Shown one piece after another: positions 11,476-21,616 of a stretch of 64,000 nucleotides of DNA. Both the position numbers and the translations under genes were made by a program. How positions within the stretch are numbered: the stretch's first letter is position 1; every line of letters begins with the position of its first letter. The DNA is from Entamoeba histolytica HM-1:IMSS (taxonomy: Eukaryota; Evosea; Mastigamoebida; Endamoebidae). Below the pieces are notes generated by a model. It saw only the letters and a program-made list of their open reading frames with translations, ran no database searches and was not told where the DNA came from. The stretch spans positions 1 through 64,000 of the forward strand of contig NW_001914882.1 of assembly GCF_000208925.1 (NCBI RefSeq). Reading direction: 5' to 3'.

Positions 11476-12480
11476 GCAACGAAAAAAAGCAAATAATGGA
11501 AAAAGAAAAGAAAGATATAAAAGAATAAAAAGAAAGTAAGAAGTAGATGAAGATGTTAAAAGAATAAAAGTAGAAAGTAGAGAAATATAAAAAGAAAGAA
11601 GATAAAGAGTAATAAAATAGAATAAATAATAAAAGATGAAAAGAAGAAATAAATGGTGTATTTTTTATTGTAAAAATTAGAAATATTCAATAAAAAGTGT
11701 CTAATCTAATGATATAAAATAATTAATATTGTTTTATTAATGAAAAATATTTTACTCTTTTTTATGTTTATTATTTATATGTATAATTTCAACATGATGA
11801 TTATTATATAATCAATCATATGTGTTATGTTATTATTATAATATGTAATATGTAATAAAATATAAATGAAAATGATATGAATATATTATATAGAATATAA
11901 AACAAAAGAATAATAAGAATAAATGATAAATAAAACGAGAAATGATAATAAATGATATAATAATAAAATCAAAAGATAAAAGATAAAATTAATATTAATA
12001 TAAAATGAAAGTAGATATAAAATGAAAATAGATATAAATGATAATAATATAAAAATGATAAGGATGAATAAACAAATACAACTAAATATAAATATAAAAA
12101 ACATAAAATAAGAATAATATAATAATATATAGATAATAAGAATAATATAATAATATATAGATAAATAGAGAAATAAATATATAAAAATAAATATGAATAA
12201 TCAAATCATCTATTTCATTATATTTCATACAAAATGACTATAAATGATCATAAAATATAAACATAAATATTTACATATTCTGTATTTATCATATTTTTAT
12301 TTTTTTATTTTTATTTTAGGAGCAAAATATAATAAATGGAATATTCTATGGATGCAAATTTTTTTGCATCTTTTTTCTTTTTTATAAATTATTTAGATGC
12401 ATTTTTTCTTTGCTTATTTTCATGCCGAAAATACACAATTAAAAATAATAAAAATAAACTTTTAATTACTAATTAATTAA
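11476..12480. other. Low-complexity AT-rich intergenic region
   Basis: About 1 kb without a credible gene. 11480-11660 is purine-rich on the plus strand (A/G tracts). 11660-12300 is almost pure A/T with simple repeats, including a 28-bp tandem repeat at about 12108-12162. The 11886-12104 minus ORF is hydrophobic AT translation and is not called. 12300-12480 is the upstream region of the next gene. Confidence 0.5.
12108..12162. repeat. 28-bp tandem repeat, two units
   Basis: The 27-base run ATAAGAATAATATAATAATA plus ATATAGAT occurs at 12108 and again at 12136, a 28-bp period, within AT-rich intergenic DNA. Confidence 0.6.
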
Positions 12481-15400
12481 ATGAACAATATTAAAACAGT
12501 TTTTGATTATTTCTTTTGTAATAAAAATATCAGTGATGAAATGAAAATTCATTACAAATTAAGAAATTGTGTTGTTGGTTGTTTGATGTGTGGTTGTGAA
12601 ATATTACCACCGTCAATATATTATATTTGTTCTGAATGTGAAGATGGATTGCATACAGTATGTCCCTCATGTTATCCATATGCAAAAGAACAAAAAGGTC
12701 ATAAATTTTACAGTGAGTTATTACCATTTTGTCGTGATAATTCAGTCATTAAAACAGTTACATCATTTTCTAGTAAATTAATAACATTATTTAATTTATA
12801 CAAAGAAAGAAAATGTCTTGGATATCGTTGGATATCTGATCAATTAATGAATCATTTTGAATGGATATCGTATCAAGATGTTTTTGAATTATGTTGTGGT
12901 TTATGTGAAAAGATTCAATTAATGAATATTGAAATAAATGAACCGATTCTTATTTGTGGTGATTCATGTATAGATAGTTATATCATATCATTTTCAGTAG
13001 CAATTGGTGGATATCTTTGGGTTCCAATAAATCATACATCAACAAAAGAATATGTACATGGAATAATGAATAGATGTAAAATTCGTTTAGCATTTATATC
13101 AAAAAATAACATTGGTTATTTAGAAGAAGAGTTAAAAAGTGTTGAAAAAATTATTCTAATTGATGACTGTCCTGAGGCTTATTCTACTATTATTTCTCCA
13201 CAACACCAATACCCAACAGTAATGTCAATTATTAAAAAAAGTAAAACTCTTCCAAAACCACTTATATGTAATCCAAATACTCCTCGTTTGTTATTGTCAA
13301 CAAGTGGTTCAACAGGAAATCCAAAACTTGTTATTATGAATGAACAAACTTTAAGAAACTCACTTCAACCATCTCAACCAAATCTTCAAGTTATTACAAT
13401 TACATCATCATTAATACGACAACCTTATGACATTATTAATAAAGGAGGGTCTATTGCTTGTTATAGTGGTTCAATGGAACGACTTAGAGAAGATATTATT
13501 ATGGTGAGACCAACATTTTTTGGGGCAACACCAACATTTTGGTATTCATTATATCAAGAATTTTTATTTGAAACAAAAGGTCTTAAAGAACAAGAAGCTA
13601 TAGAATTATATAAAAAGAAAAGAGTATTAGGAAATAGATGTAAAAGTGTATTAATAACTGGTGCAAAAAGTTCAGAAGAAATTAAAACATTTTTATTTAA
13701 AATTGGATTAATTGTAACTGATGGATATGGAACAAGTGAAACAGGGTCATTAATTAATATGAGTACAGGAAAAGTTAATGATGGAGTTGAATTAAAATTA
13801 ATTGATTGTCCTGAAATGGGATATTTTGTAAATTCAATTCCATCAAGAGGAGAAGTTATTGCAAAAACAAGAAAAATGTCAAGTGGATATTATGGAGATG
13901 AACAACTTACTAATGAAATGTTTATAAATATTGAAGGAAGTATTTATTTTAAAACAGGAGATATTGGTGAAATTGTTGATGGTCAAATAAAAATTATTGA
14001 TAGAAAAGCTTTTTGTTTTAAAACTCCTCAAGGATGCTTTGTAACACCAACAGTAATAGAAAATAAATTAAGTAAAATTGAAGGAATAGAACAAATAGTT
14101 ATTTTTAATGGAATAAATGATCAAGTTACTGCAGTACTTACATTAAAAGAAAATGATATTGAAAAAGATGTATTTAAATTAATTAAAACAAATAGTATTA
14201 AAGAAGGATTAAAAGAATATGAAATTCCACAACAAATAATTATTGCAAAAGAACATTTTACTGTAAAGAATGGAATGCTTACGTTAAATGGAAAGATAAA
14301 TAGAAATAAAATTATAAAACACTACAAACCATTATCTTCTAGTCATCAAATAATTATTAAAGAAACTCAAACAGAAGAAAATATTGAACAAAATGATGTA
14401 TCAATAAAACAAATTCCTATTATTTCTAAACAACTTGAAGAAATACTTAGAAATTCAATTAAAAATATTAAATATATTAAAAATATAAATGAAATAGTTG
14501 AATATAGAATTACTGATTTTGGAGTTGATTCAATTATAATGACTCAAATTAGTCAATTAATTAAAAAAACATTTAATATTGAAATAAATACTCGTTTACT
14601 TTATAAATTTAGAAGTATTGAACAACTTCAAAATTATCTAAATGGAATGCCTTTAATAGAAGAAGAAATTCTTTGGGAAGATGAAATCAAACAAGCAATT
14701 AGAACTGAACATCAAATACAATTTAATCAACATAAAAACAAAAATAAAATACTTCTTTTTGGTTGTAATGGATTTGTTGGTAAATTTATTTTACGAGAAT
14801 TAATTGGAAAAGAAGTTATTTGTATTGTTAGAGGAAATAATTATCAAGAAAAAGTATTATCTTCTTTTAAAGAAACAATTCATTGTATTAATAATAAAAA
14901 AGATTATGAAATTTGGTTTAATACACATGTTCAAATAATTCAAGGTGAAGTTTCTGAACAAAATTTTGGACTTTCTGAGAAAATTTATAATGAACTACTT
15001 CAATCCGTTTCAATAGTTATTCTTTCTTCTGGAAAAACTCATATGATGGAAAATTATCAAATGTTATATTCAAGTAATGTACTTTCTGTTTCTCATGTAA
15101 TTGAGTTCTGTCAAAGAAATTCTTCATTTTTATTTGATGTATCTTCTTTAAGTGTTCTTTCTGGAAGTCAAATTCTTAATGAAGAAATTGATATTCCATT
15201 GACACATATTAATCTTTTGAATGGATATGCTCAATCTAAATTAATTGCTGAAAAAGCAATTATTGGTTCTAAAGGATTTAAAAAGTGTATTTTAAGACTT
15301 GGAACAGCAGGTCCAGATAGATATAGTGGAGTTTGTAATACTCTTAGTAAATATATTCAAATGATATCTCAAATTCTTATTCATAAAAAAGTAAGTTATT

Positions 15401-15729
15401 CAACGTCAAATCTTTACCAATTAATACCTTTTATTCCTGTAGACTATTTTTCATCTTCACTACGCTCTCTTATTGACCATTGTAATGAAATGAACGAAAT
15501 AACTTGCTTTCATTTTGGATGTGAATCACTTTCATCATTAAAACAATTATTAAGTGTTGAACATTTAGAAGAAGTTGATGAAATAGATTATTGGCAAACT
15601 GAAGGAATATCAAATGAATTTAAATCTCTTCCATCTATAGAAAATACGATAAAACTTAATGGTCATATTCCATTATATTCTCCAGAAGAATGTAAATTAT
15701 TTTTAAAATGGATAAAAGAACATTATTAA
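12481..15729 (+). CDS. Adenylation-carrier-reductase protein (CAR-like) with N-terminal ZZ-like finger
   Basis: A 1082-aa multidomain enzyme. Residues about 33-75 hold a Cys/His cluster (CLMCGCE, CSECEDGLHTVCPSC, then a later His) like a ZZ finger. An acyl/aryl adenylation domain follows: LLSTSGSTGNPK (about 268-280, AMP-binding loop), DGYGTSETG (about 413-421) and KTGDIGE (about 491-497). A carrier domain contains GVDSIIM (about 680-686), whose Ser is the expected phosphopantetheine site. The C-terminal part is a NAD(P)-binding thioester reductase: ILLFGCNGFVGK (about 757-768) and YAQSK (about 914-918, YxxxK). The A-PCP-R order is that of carboxylic acid reductases and alpha-aminoadipate reductases, which activate an acid and release an aldehyde. 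The substrate is unknown. No TE, C or KS domain is present. It could also be annotated as an acyl-CoA synthetase from the A domain alone. Confidence 0.85.
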   Translation: MNNIKTVFDYFFCNKNISDEMKIHYKLRNCVVGCLMCGCEILPPSIYYICSECEDGLHTVCPSCYPYAKEQKGHKFYSELLPFCRDNSVIKTVTSFSSKLITLFNLYKERKCLGYRWISDQLMNHFEWISYQDVFELCCGLCEKIQLMNIEINEPILICGDSCIDSYIISFSVAIGGYLWVPINHTSTKEYVHGIMNRCKIRLAFISKNNIGYLEEELKSVEKIILIDDCPEAYSTIISPQHQYPTVMSIIKKSKTLPKPLICNPNTPRLLLSTSGSTGNPKLVIMNEQTLRNSLQPSQPNLQVITITSSLIRQPYDIINKGGSIACYSGSMERLREDIIMVRPTFFGATPTFWYSLYQEFLFETKGLKEQEAIELYKKKRVLGNRCKSVLITGAKSSEEIKTFLFKIGLIVTDGYGTSETGSLINMSTGKVNDGVELKLIDCPEMGYFVNSIPSRGEVIAKTRKMSSGYYGDEQLTNEMFINIEGSIYFKTGDIGEIVDGQIKIIDRKAFCFKTPQGCFVTPTVIENKLSKIEGIEQIVIFNGINDQVTAVLTLKENDIEKDVFKLIKTNSIKEGLKEYEIPQQIIIAKEHFTVKNGMLTLNGKINRNKIIKHYKPLSSSHQIIIKETQTEENIEQNDVSIKQIPIISKQLEEILRNSIKNIKYIKNINEIVEYRITDFGVDSIIMTQISQLIKKTFNIEINTRLLYKFRSIEQLQNYLNGMPLIEEEILWEDEIKQAIRTEHQIQFNQHKNKNKILLFGCNGFVGKFILRELIGKEVICIVRGNNYQEKVLSSFKETIHCINNKKDYEIWFNTHVQIIQGEVSEQNFGLSEKIYNELLQSVSIVILSSGKTHMMENYQMLYSSNVLSVSHVIEFCQRNSSFLFDVSSLSVLSGSQILNEEIDIPLTHINLLNGYAQSKLIAEKAIIGSKGFKKCILRLGTAGPDRYSGVCNTLSKYIQMISQILIHKKVSYSTSNLYQLIPFIPVDYFSSSLRSLIDHCNEMNEITCFHFGCESLSSLKQLLSVEHLEEVDEIDYWQTEGISNEFKSLPSIENTIKLNGHIPLYSPEECKLFLKWIKEHY

Positions 15730-15814
15730 TAAATTTATAAATTTTTTTAAATAAAAACATAAATGTTTTATAAAACAATTGTTAATATAAAAAAACTAAA
15801 AAAAACTAAAAAAA

Positions 15815-16918
15815 ATGAAAGAAATGAAGAGAAGTTTAGAAAGCAGTGATAATGAAGTTATTCAAAGTCCAATTTGTATTGGACTTGATGATATGAGTGA
15901 AGAATTATTAGAACAATTTGTTCCACCACCAAGACAAACCATTATACCAAATAAACCATTATTTTTACAAGAATTACCAATTATACATATTAATGAAGGA
16001 ATGGAACCTCCATGGAAATCACATGAAGAATATGAATCATTACTTTATTATTCATCACAACCATATATAAGTCATTATAAAAGATTGTTTAAAACAGGAT
16101 ATGTAAAAAATAAAACAGTATTAGTAATACGGTGTGGTTTTGGTAAAGTTGCATTACTTGCTCAAAAGTATGGAGCAAAGAAAGTTGTTGCAATTGATGA
16201 TAGACCAGTCTGGAAGTTTTTTAAAAATGTTGTAGAAAAAATGGAAGTAACAGGAATTATAGTAGAAAATAAAACAGCAGGAGAAGTAAGAGAAAGATTT
16301 GATATAATTATTTGTGATTGGATGGGAATTAATTTATATTATGACTCATTATTAAATGAAGTAATAAAATGTAAAAGATTATTAAGAAATGATGGAGAAA
16401 TTATTCCTAATATAGGAAGATGTTATATTTGTGGTATTGGAGGATTAGAATATGTTGATGAAAAATATGATTTTTGGAAAAATGTATATGGTTATGACAT
16501 GTCAATACTCGTTAAAAATGTTGTTTGTACAGCTTATATTGATTATATAGATGAATCAAAAGTAATTACAAACCATTGCTTATTATATTCAGTTAATTCA
16601 ATGACAATTCAAGAAATTGTTAAAAAAACAGTTACTTTCAAACTTTCTTTAAAAAGACCAATTCCACTTGTTGGATTTTGTACATACTTTGAAGCAGATA
16701 TATCCAACCACCGTATTTCTACTGCTCCAGGAACACAAACAGTTTGGAGACAATGTTGTTATTTATGTCCATCTCCATTAAATAAATGTAAAATAGATGA
16801 TGTGATTGAAGGAAAATTTAAGATGTTTCAAAGAGAAACAAATCAACGATGGGTAGTTATACTTCAATATAATTGTGAAAAAAGAGGATATTCAGGAAAA
16901 TATCAATATGAATTTTAA
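15815..16918 (+). CDS. PRMT-like protein, catalytic motifs altered
   Basis: A 367-aa protein with the length and order of a type I protein arginine N-methyltransferase. Motif I reads VLVIRCGFGK instead of the VLDVGxGTG pattern, so the glycine-rich SAM loop is degraded, although VVAIDD supplies an acidic end. The double-E loop reads IICDWMGINLYYDSLL: both catalytic Glu positions are Asp. The THW loop region reads TVWRQCCYL, where the His is missing but the Trp remains. The barrel region and dimerisation arm are plausible. It may be a slow enzyme, an enzyme with a different target, or a pseudoenzyme scaffold. It lies 85 bp downstream of the CAR-like gene and is independently transcribed. Confidence 0.75.
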   Translation: MKEMKRSLESSDNEVIQSPICIGLDDMSEELLEQFVPPPRQTIIPNKPLFLQELPIIHINEGMEPPWKSHEEYESLLYYSSQPYISHYKRLFKTGYVKNKTVLVIRCGFGKVALLAQKYGAKKVVAIDDRPVWKFFKNVVEKMEVTGIIVENKTAGEVRERFDIIICDWMGINLYYDSLLNEVIKCKRLLRNDGEIIPNIGRCYICGIGGLEYVDEKYDFWKNVYGYDMSILVKNVVCTAYIDYIDESKVITNHCLLYSVNSMTIQEIVKKTVTFKLSLKRPIPLVGFCTYFEADISNHRISTAPGTQTVWRQCCYLCPSPLNKCKIDDVIEGKFKMFQRETNQRWVVILQYNCEKRGYSGKYQYEF

Positions 16919-17036
16919 TATATATATTTCTTTTTATTATTTTATTTTTAAGACTTTTAGAAATAATATAAAAATTAAATGATAAACCAAAACATCAAAA
17001 TTAAATAGAAGTTCTGTTGCAAAACCAAATTGTATA

Positions 17037-18698
17037 TTACATTTTCTTATATCCAACAGGAACATAATATTTATTCCAAATAGTATTGTTATGTATATAT
17101 TCCTGTTTCATTGATTCAATCATTTTAATAAGTTCTTCTGCATTAGGTCTTTTATCAGGTTCTTCATCTACACAACTATAATACAGTTGATGTACTGATG
17201 GTGGTACATAATTTTTACAAGCTTCATTATATTCCTTGATTTCAAGAGTAGGTCGTTTACCTTCACTAATTAAATTTAAAATAGCAAAGTCATTTGCTGC
17301 AGGAATATTATATTCTTTAAACCAAGGTTTTGTGTATGACCCAAAAACAACTCTCCTAAAAATTTCCCAAAAAACTATTCCAAGAGAATAAATATCACTT
17401 TTTGTAGTATATAATCCTTGATGTCCATCACTTGGAATAATTTCTGGAGAACAATATGGTATTGTTCCAGATAATTCTTTTAAATCTTTTTCTCGATTTT
17501 CTGTAGTGTCAAATCGACTCATTCCAAAATCACTAATTTTTAACGTATAATCATTTGTTACAAGAACATTTAATGATTTAAAGTCACGATGAAGAATAGA
17601 TGGTTTGTTATTATGTAATACTCCTAATCCAACACTCATTTGTTCACAAAAATTTAATGCAGTAGGAAAATCAACTTGTTGATTAGGATCATTAAGAACA
17701 TCAAATAATGAGAAATGAGAACAAAATTCCATAACAATTGATATTGTATCATCTATAACNNNNNNNNNNNNNNNNNNNNNNNNNNNNNNNNNNNNNNNNN
17801 NNNNNNNNNNNNNNNNNNNNNNNNNNNNNNNNNNNNNNNNNNNNNNNNNNNNNNNNNNNTCATCACTTAATGATTTAAGTAATTTTGGATGAAGTTCTTG
17901 TTGAAGAAATTTTCTTGCATATAAAGCAACAAAGTCATTTGAAATAGATGAAAGCCATTGAAGTAAATTATGAACTTCATATAATTTAGTAATAACTGCC
18001 ATTGAACCTTTTTCTTTAGCAAGACTAAGTGGAGATTCATTTTTATTATTTAAACAATAAATATCAGCACCTCCTTTAACTAATATATTAATTAAATCTA
18101 CTCTATTTAAAACAACAACAAAATGTAATGCAGTATTTTTTGCTTTATTAGCAACATTAATATTTGCTCCATTGTCAATGAGAAATTGAACAATAAGACC
18201 TCTAAGTTTTTGATTTTTAACAGTTTTAATAAGAGGTGTTTCAAGATATGAATTTGTAGCATCAATTTCAGCATGTAATTCAACAAATTTTTGTAAAACT
18301 GTTTTGTATGATTGAACATTAGCAAAATGATTACAAAAAATATGTAAAGGAGTTTGTTCATCTCTATTTTTTGCATTAACATTTATTCCTGGAAATTGTA
18401 ATAATGCCATAATAAAAGAAGCATCAGAAGTAAATGTATTACATACATAATGTAATATTGTTTGTTCAGCTTCATCATATTTATTGATATCAGCTTTTAC
18501 TTTAATCATCACTTTGATTAATTCTTGTGACATATCAAAATCTTTTCTGATAATCATAGAAACATATAACGGATTCTCCTCTTTCGTTTTAAATTTTTCA
18601 AACGTTTTTTTATCTACTTTTTTCTTATTAAGATATTCTTTTACTTTATCAGCTGTCTCATTACGTACAATATTGATTAATTTCGTCTTCTTGAACAT
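17037..18698 (-). CDS. Ankyrin-repeat protein kinase (interrupted by a gap)
   Basis: The N-terminal part (about residues 45-235) contains ankyrin repeats, for example EQTPLHIFCNH, NTALHFVVV and NESPLSLAKEKG. The C-terminal part is a kinase domain with HRDFKSLNVLV (catalytic loop), DFGMSRFD (metal-binding DFG), SGTIPYCSPEI (activation segment to APE-like) and SDIYSLGIVFWEI, resembling tyrosine-kinase-like (TKL) kinases of amoebae. A run of 100 N (17760-17859) falls in the N-lobe, so the glycine loop and the ATP-binding Lys are not visible. The frame happens to be open through the N run, but its true length is unknown. It is probably a cytosolic signalling kinase with a protein-interaction module; the substrate is unknown. 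Confidence 0.85.
   Translation of the reverse strand: MFKKTKLINIVRNETADKVKEYLNKKKVDKKTFEKFKTKEENPLYVSMIIRKDFDMSQELIKVMIKVKADINKYDEAEQTILHYVCNTFTSDASFIMALLQFPGINVNAKNRDEQTPLHIFCNHFANVQSYKTVLQKFVELHAEIDATNSYLETPLIKTVKNQKLRGLIVQFLIDNGANINVANKAKNTALHFVVVLNRVDLINILVKGGADIYCLNNKNESPLSLAKEKGSMAVITKLYEVHNLLQWLSSISNDFVALYARKFLQQELHPKLLKSLSDXXXXXXXXXXXXXXXXXXXXXXXXXXXXXXXXXXVIDDTISIVMEFCSHFSLFDVLNDPNQQVDFPTALNFCEQMSVGLGVLHNNKPSILHRDFKSLNVLVTNDYTLKISDFGMSRFDTTENREKDLKELSGTIPYCSPEIIPSDGHQGLYTTKSDIYSLGIVFWEIFRRVVFGSYTKPWFKEYNIPAANDFAILNLISEGKRPTLEIKEYNEACKNYVPPSVHQLYYSCVDEEPDKRPNAEELIKMIESMKQEYIHNNTIWNKYYVPVGYKKM
17760..17859. other. Assembly gap (100 N)
   Basis: Exactly 100 N, a conventional placeholder. 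It removes the N-lobe of the ankyrin-kinase; about 80 residues would be expected there against 33-34 codons of N. Confidence 0.95.
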
Positions 18699-19682
18699 GA
18701 AATATAATGATTAAAGTTCGTCCTTCCATTTTTTTTTTTCTTCTTCTAAAAATGGTTTTCTTTTTATAGATTTCATTTTTATATTTCCAGTCATTCTTCG
18801 TTTCGCTTAATCATTTTTATTTCTTCGGGAAATGTCTCCTAATTCAAATGTTGTATTTTTATAAATGATTCTATTTTTATAAATAGAAAGAAATAAAAAC
18901 AGAAATAGAAAATCCCTGTTAGTTTCAAAAAAGAAAATAGAACTATAACAAATCATTGTTAAATTTTTATAAATTTTAGTTTATAATGAAAGACTTTATG
19001 ATTCAATTGGATCTTAATAAAACTTTGGATTTTCTTTAGTGGTAATGAAGTAAAATTAGTAAAGACACAAATGTGGCAATAGAATTGTCATGAGGTATTG
19101 CTTTTTTATTCTTCAATGAGAAGAATAAACTCAAATGAACTTCCAAAGATATTATTTGTTAGAAATATCAATCTCAATTCACTAAACCATAAAAAATGAA
19201 AATGAAAAACAATTAATTAGTTTGTGTTTGTTTTTCTAAAAACATAAAAATAAAGAAAGTTAATGAAATAAAAGGTATTTCTTAATTAATCAAGAAATTG
19301 AAAACATTTATTAAAAAAGAATTTAAAACAAATGTTGTTTATTTCAAAAGTGGTGAAAATGGTGAATAAAGAGGTATTAGAAATGTACAAAAAAAAAGAT
19401 GAAAAAAAAGTTAAGACAAAACACACATTTAATTTTTTTTTTAAATAGTTATTTTTGATATTTAAGAAATTTCAAGATGAAAATTGATGAAAGGAATATT
19501 TTGTAGTTCATAGAACTCAACAATTCTCACAGTTATTAAAAGATACAATCTTATCTAATACTTATTTGAGGATATTAATAATTTAGGAAAAGAAATTGAA
19601 ATTTAAGGGGTATTTGTTAATAAGAAAAAGAAAATACAAAAATAGTGTTTAAATAATTTTAATCTAATAATTCAATTGTGAA
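18699..19682. other. Intergenic region, about 1 kb
   Basis: This lies between the divergent ankyrin-kinase and RhoGAP genes. It has T- and A-rich tracts, no open frame with coding character, and no repeat or RNA gene that I can recognise. It probably contains both promoters. Confidence 0.45.
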
Positions 19683-21559
19683 ATGACAAAAGAAGTTTGG
19701 ATAATCATTTTTTATAATTCTGTCACAATGGCTTATTGTTTATTGTATAGGTAAGTGCTGTATGTGATGTTTTTTGTGAAGGATACAAAAAATGGAAACA
19801 AGAACTTGTTGTTTATGATATTAATGAACAAATGCTTGTTATTTATACTAATGAAAAGAGACTAAGACCAAGTTTTAGAATGTCATTAAATGATGGGATT
19901 TTTGTTAAATTATTGAATGGAAGAACTATTGAAGATAAAAAGATTGATTATGGATTTGTTCTTATTGACAAAAGAGATCATTCATTTGTTCGAATTGTTT
20001 TTAATAATTCAAAAACACATGCACAATTTTATATTCCAATTGCAAGAGAATGTGAATGTTTTGGTTGTTTTGGTATTCCACTAGATATTGCTGTTCAACG
20101 AGGAGAATGGAAAGTTCCATTACCAATATATAGGGCGATTCAGTACTTACTTGAAGGGGATAATCTTCAAACTGATGGATTATTTAGAGTGAGTGCTGCA
20201 GGAAGTTTATTAAGTCAAACAAGAAATAGACTGGATAAAGGAAAAGATATTGATCCATCTGAATTTTGTGATGCAAATGTTGCAGCTGGTATTATTAAAT
20301 TGTATTTACGATCATTACCAGATTCATTAATTCCTGTAGAATTTTCTGATAAATTTATGAATATTGTTCGTTTAGAAGATCCTCAACAACAAATAGAACA
20401 AATAAAAGAATTTATCAAAACACTTCCAGAACCAAATTTGTTTGTTTTTAAATATTTATTCATGTTTTTAACAAAAGTTATGGCAGAATCCAAAATTAAT
20501 AAGATGGTTGCAAGTAATATTGCTATTGTTTTTTCACCAAATTTATTATTCTATGAAGATAGTCAAGATGGATTAATATTATCAAAAAATGTTAATGATT
20601 TAATTGCTAAAATAGTAGAACATTATAATGAAATTTGTGGAACAATGGAAGAATTTCCAGGAGATTTCCCTAAATTTAATCCTCAAAAAGAACAAGTGGA
20701 TCATGAAAACTTTATTATTAAAAAGAAAAATTTAATTTTAAGAAAGTCTGTTCTTTTTACTGATATTGGAAAAAAAGTTGGATTAAAGAAAGAAACTGCT
20801 GAAGAGAAAAAAGCAAAAGAAGAAGAAATTGAAAAAGAAAAAACAAAAGAAGAAATGGAAAAGAAAGAACGAGAAAGATTAACAAAGTCAAGTAATAATT
20901 TAAATGTTCCTGAATCATCTTCATCAAATTCCAGTCTTGAAAAAGATGATAAAAGTGATGATTCTTCTAAATCTATTCAAACTCCTCGTGGTGGATTATT
21001 TGATTCTATTGTGAATTTCCCTAAAAACCATTTAAGACCAACTCCTAAAGAAGATAAAGAAGAAAGAAAACAAGGTAAAGAAGGTAAAAAAGAAGTATTA
21101 ATGAAAAGAAAATCAATGAAACAAAAAAGTGATCCAATGGAAATATTAAATATGAGAGTTGGAATTATTGAAAGTCAAATCCAAGCTATCTTCCAAATGA
21201 TGATTGAAATGAATAAAACAATTGATGCTATTGCTATTAAAAATGGTATTACACCAATTCATGAACAAGTTGAAAAAGTTCCACAACCATTAGACTCATT
21301 TATTTCTTCAGAGTCATGCGTTTCTGATCATTCATCATGTATTTCTGATAGTAAAAGTCATAACTCTTCAAAAATATCAGAAATATCAATAGATGTTGTT
21401 GCTTCAGAACCAATCACACCTAGTATAAGCACTCCTCGAGTAGTTGAACAACAGTCATGTAAAGAGTCTTCAGTTGAAGAAAAAATACCAAAAAGAAAAG
21501 TAACAAAACAAGATGAGTCAAAGAAGAAACGTCTTTCAAGAGTATTTGGTTCAAAGTAA
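19683..21559 (+). CDS. PH-RhoGAP protein (two exons, 12-nt first exon)
   Basis: I infer exon 1 at 19683-19694 (MTKE), an intron at 19695-19750 (56 bp, GTTTGG...TATAG) and exon 2 at 19751-21559, giving about 606 aa. The frame is open from 19751, upstream of the first in-frame ATG at 19832, and encodes FCEGYKKWKQELVVYD, which begins a PH-like domain; starting at 19832 would cut that domain. The RhoGAP domain follows at about residues 115-280: LPIYRAIQYLLEGDNL, DGLFRVSAAGS with the arginine finger, LYLRSLPDSLIP and the MVASNIAIVFSPNLL helix. The C-terminal half is Lys/Glu- and Ser-rich and probably disordered, with a basic end. It should stimulate GTP hydrolysis on Rho/Rac proteins at membranes. 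The exact first exon is inferred. Confidence 0.8.
19695..19750 (+). other. Intron in PH-RhoGAP gene
   Basis: 56 bp, GTTTGG to TATAG, phase 0. It joins a 12-nt exon carrying ATG to the PH-domain frame. The donor has GG instead of the usual GT at positions 5-6. Confidence 0.55.
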
Positions 21560-21616
21560 TAACCTTTTTATTAGAATTAAAAGAAAACCAAAAGAAAACA
21601 TGAGATGAAATTCATT

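Noticed and set aside
11886..12104. 72-aa hydrophobic ORF (minus strand)
   Set aside because: Pure low-complexity A/T repeat translation, not a membrane protein.
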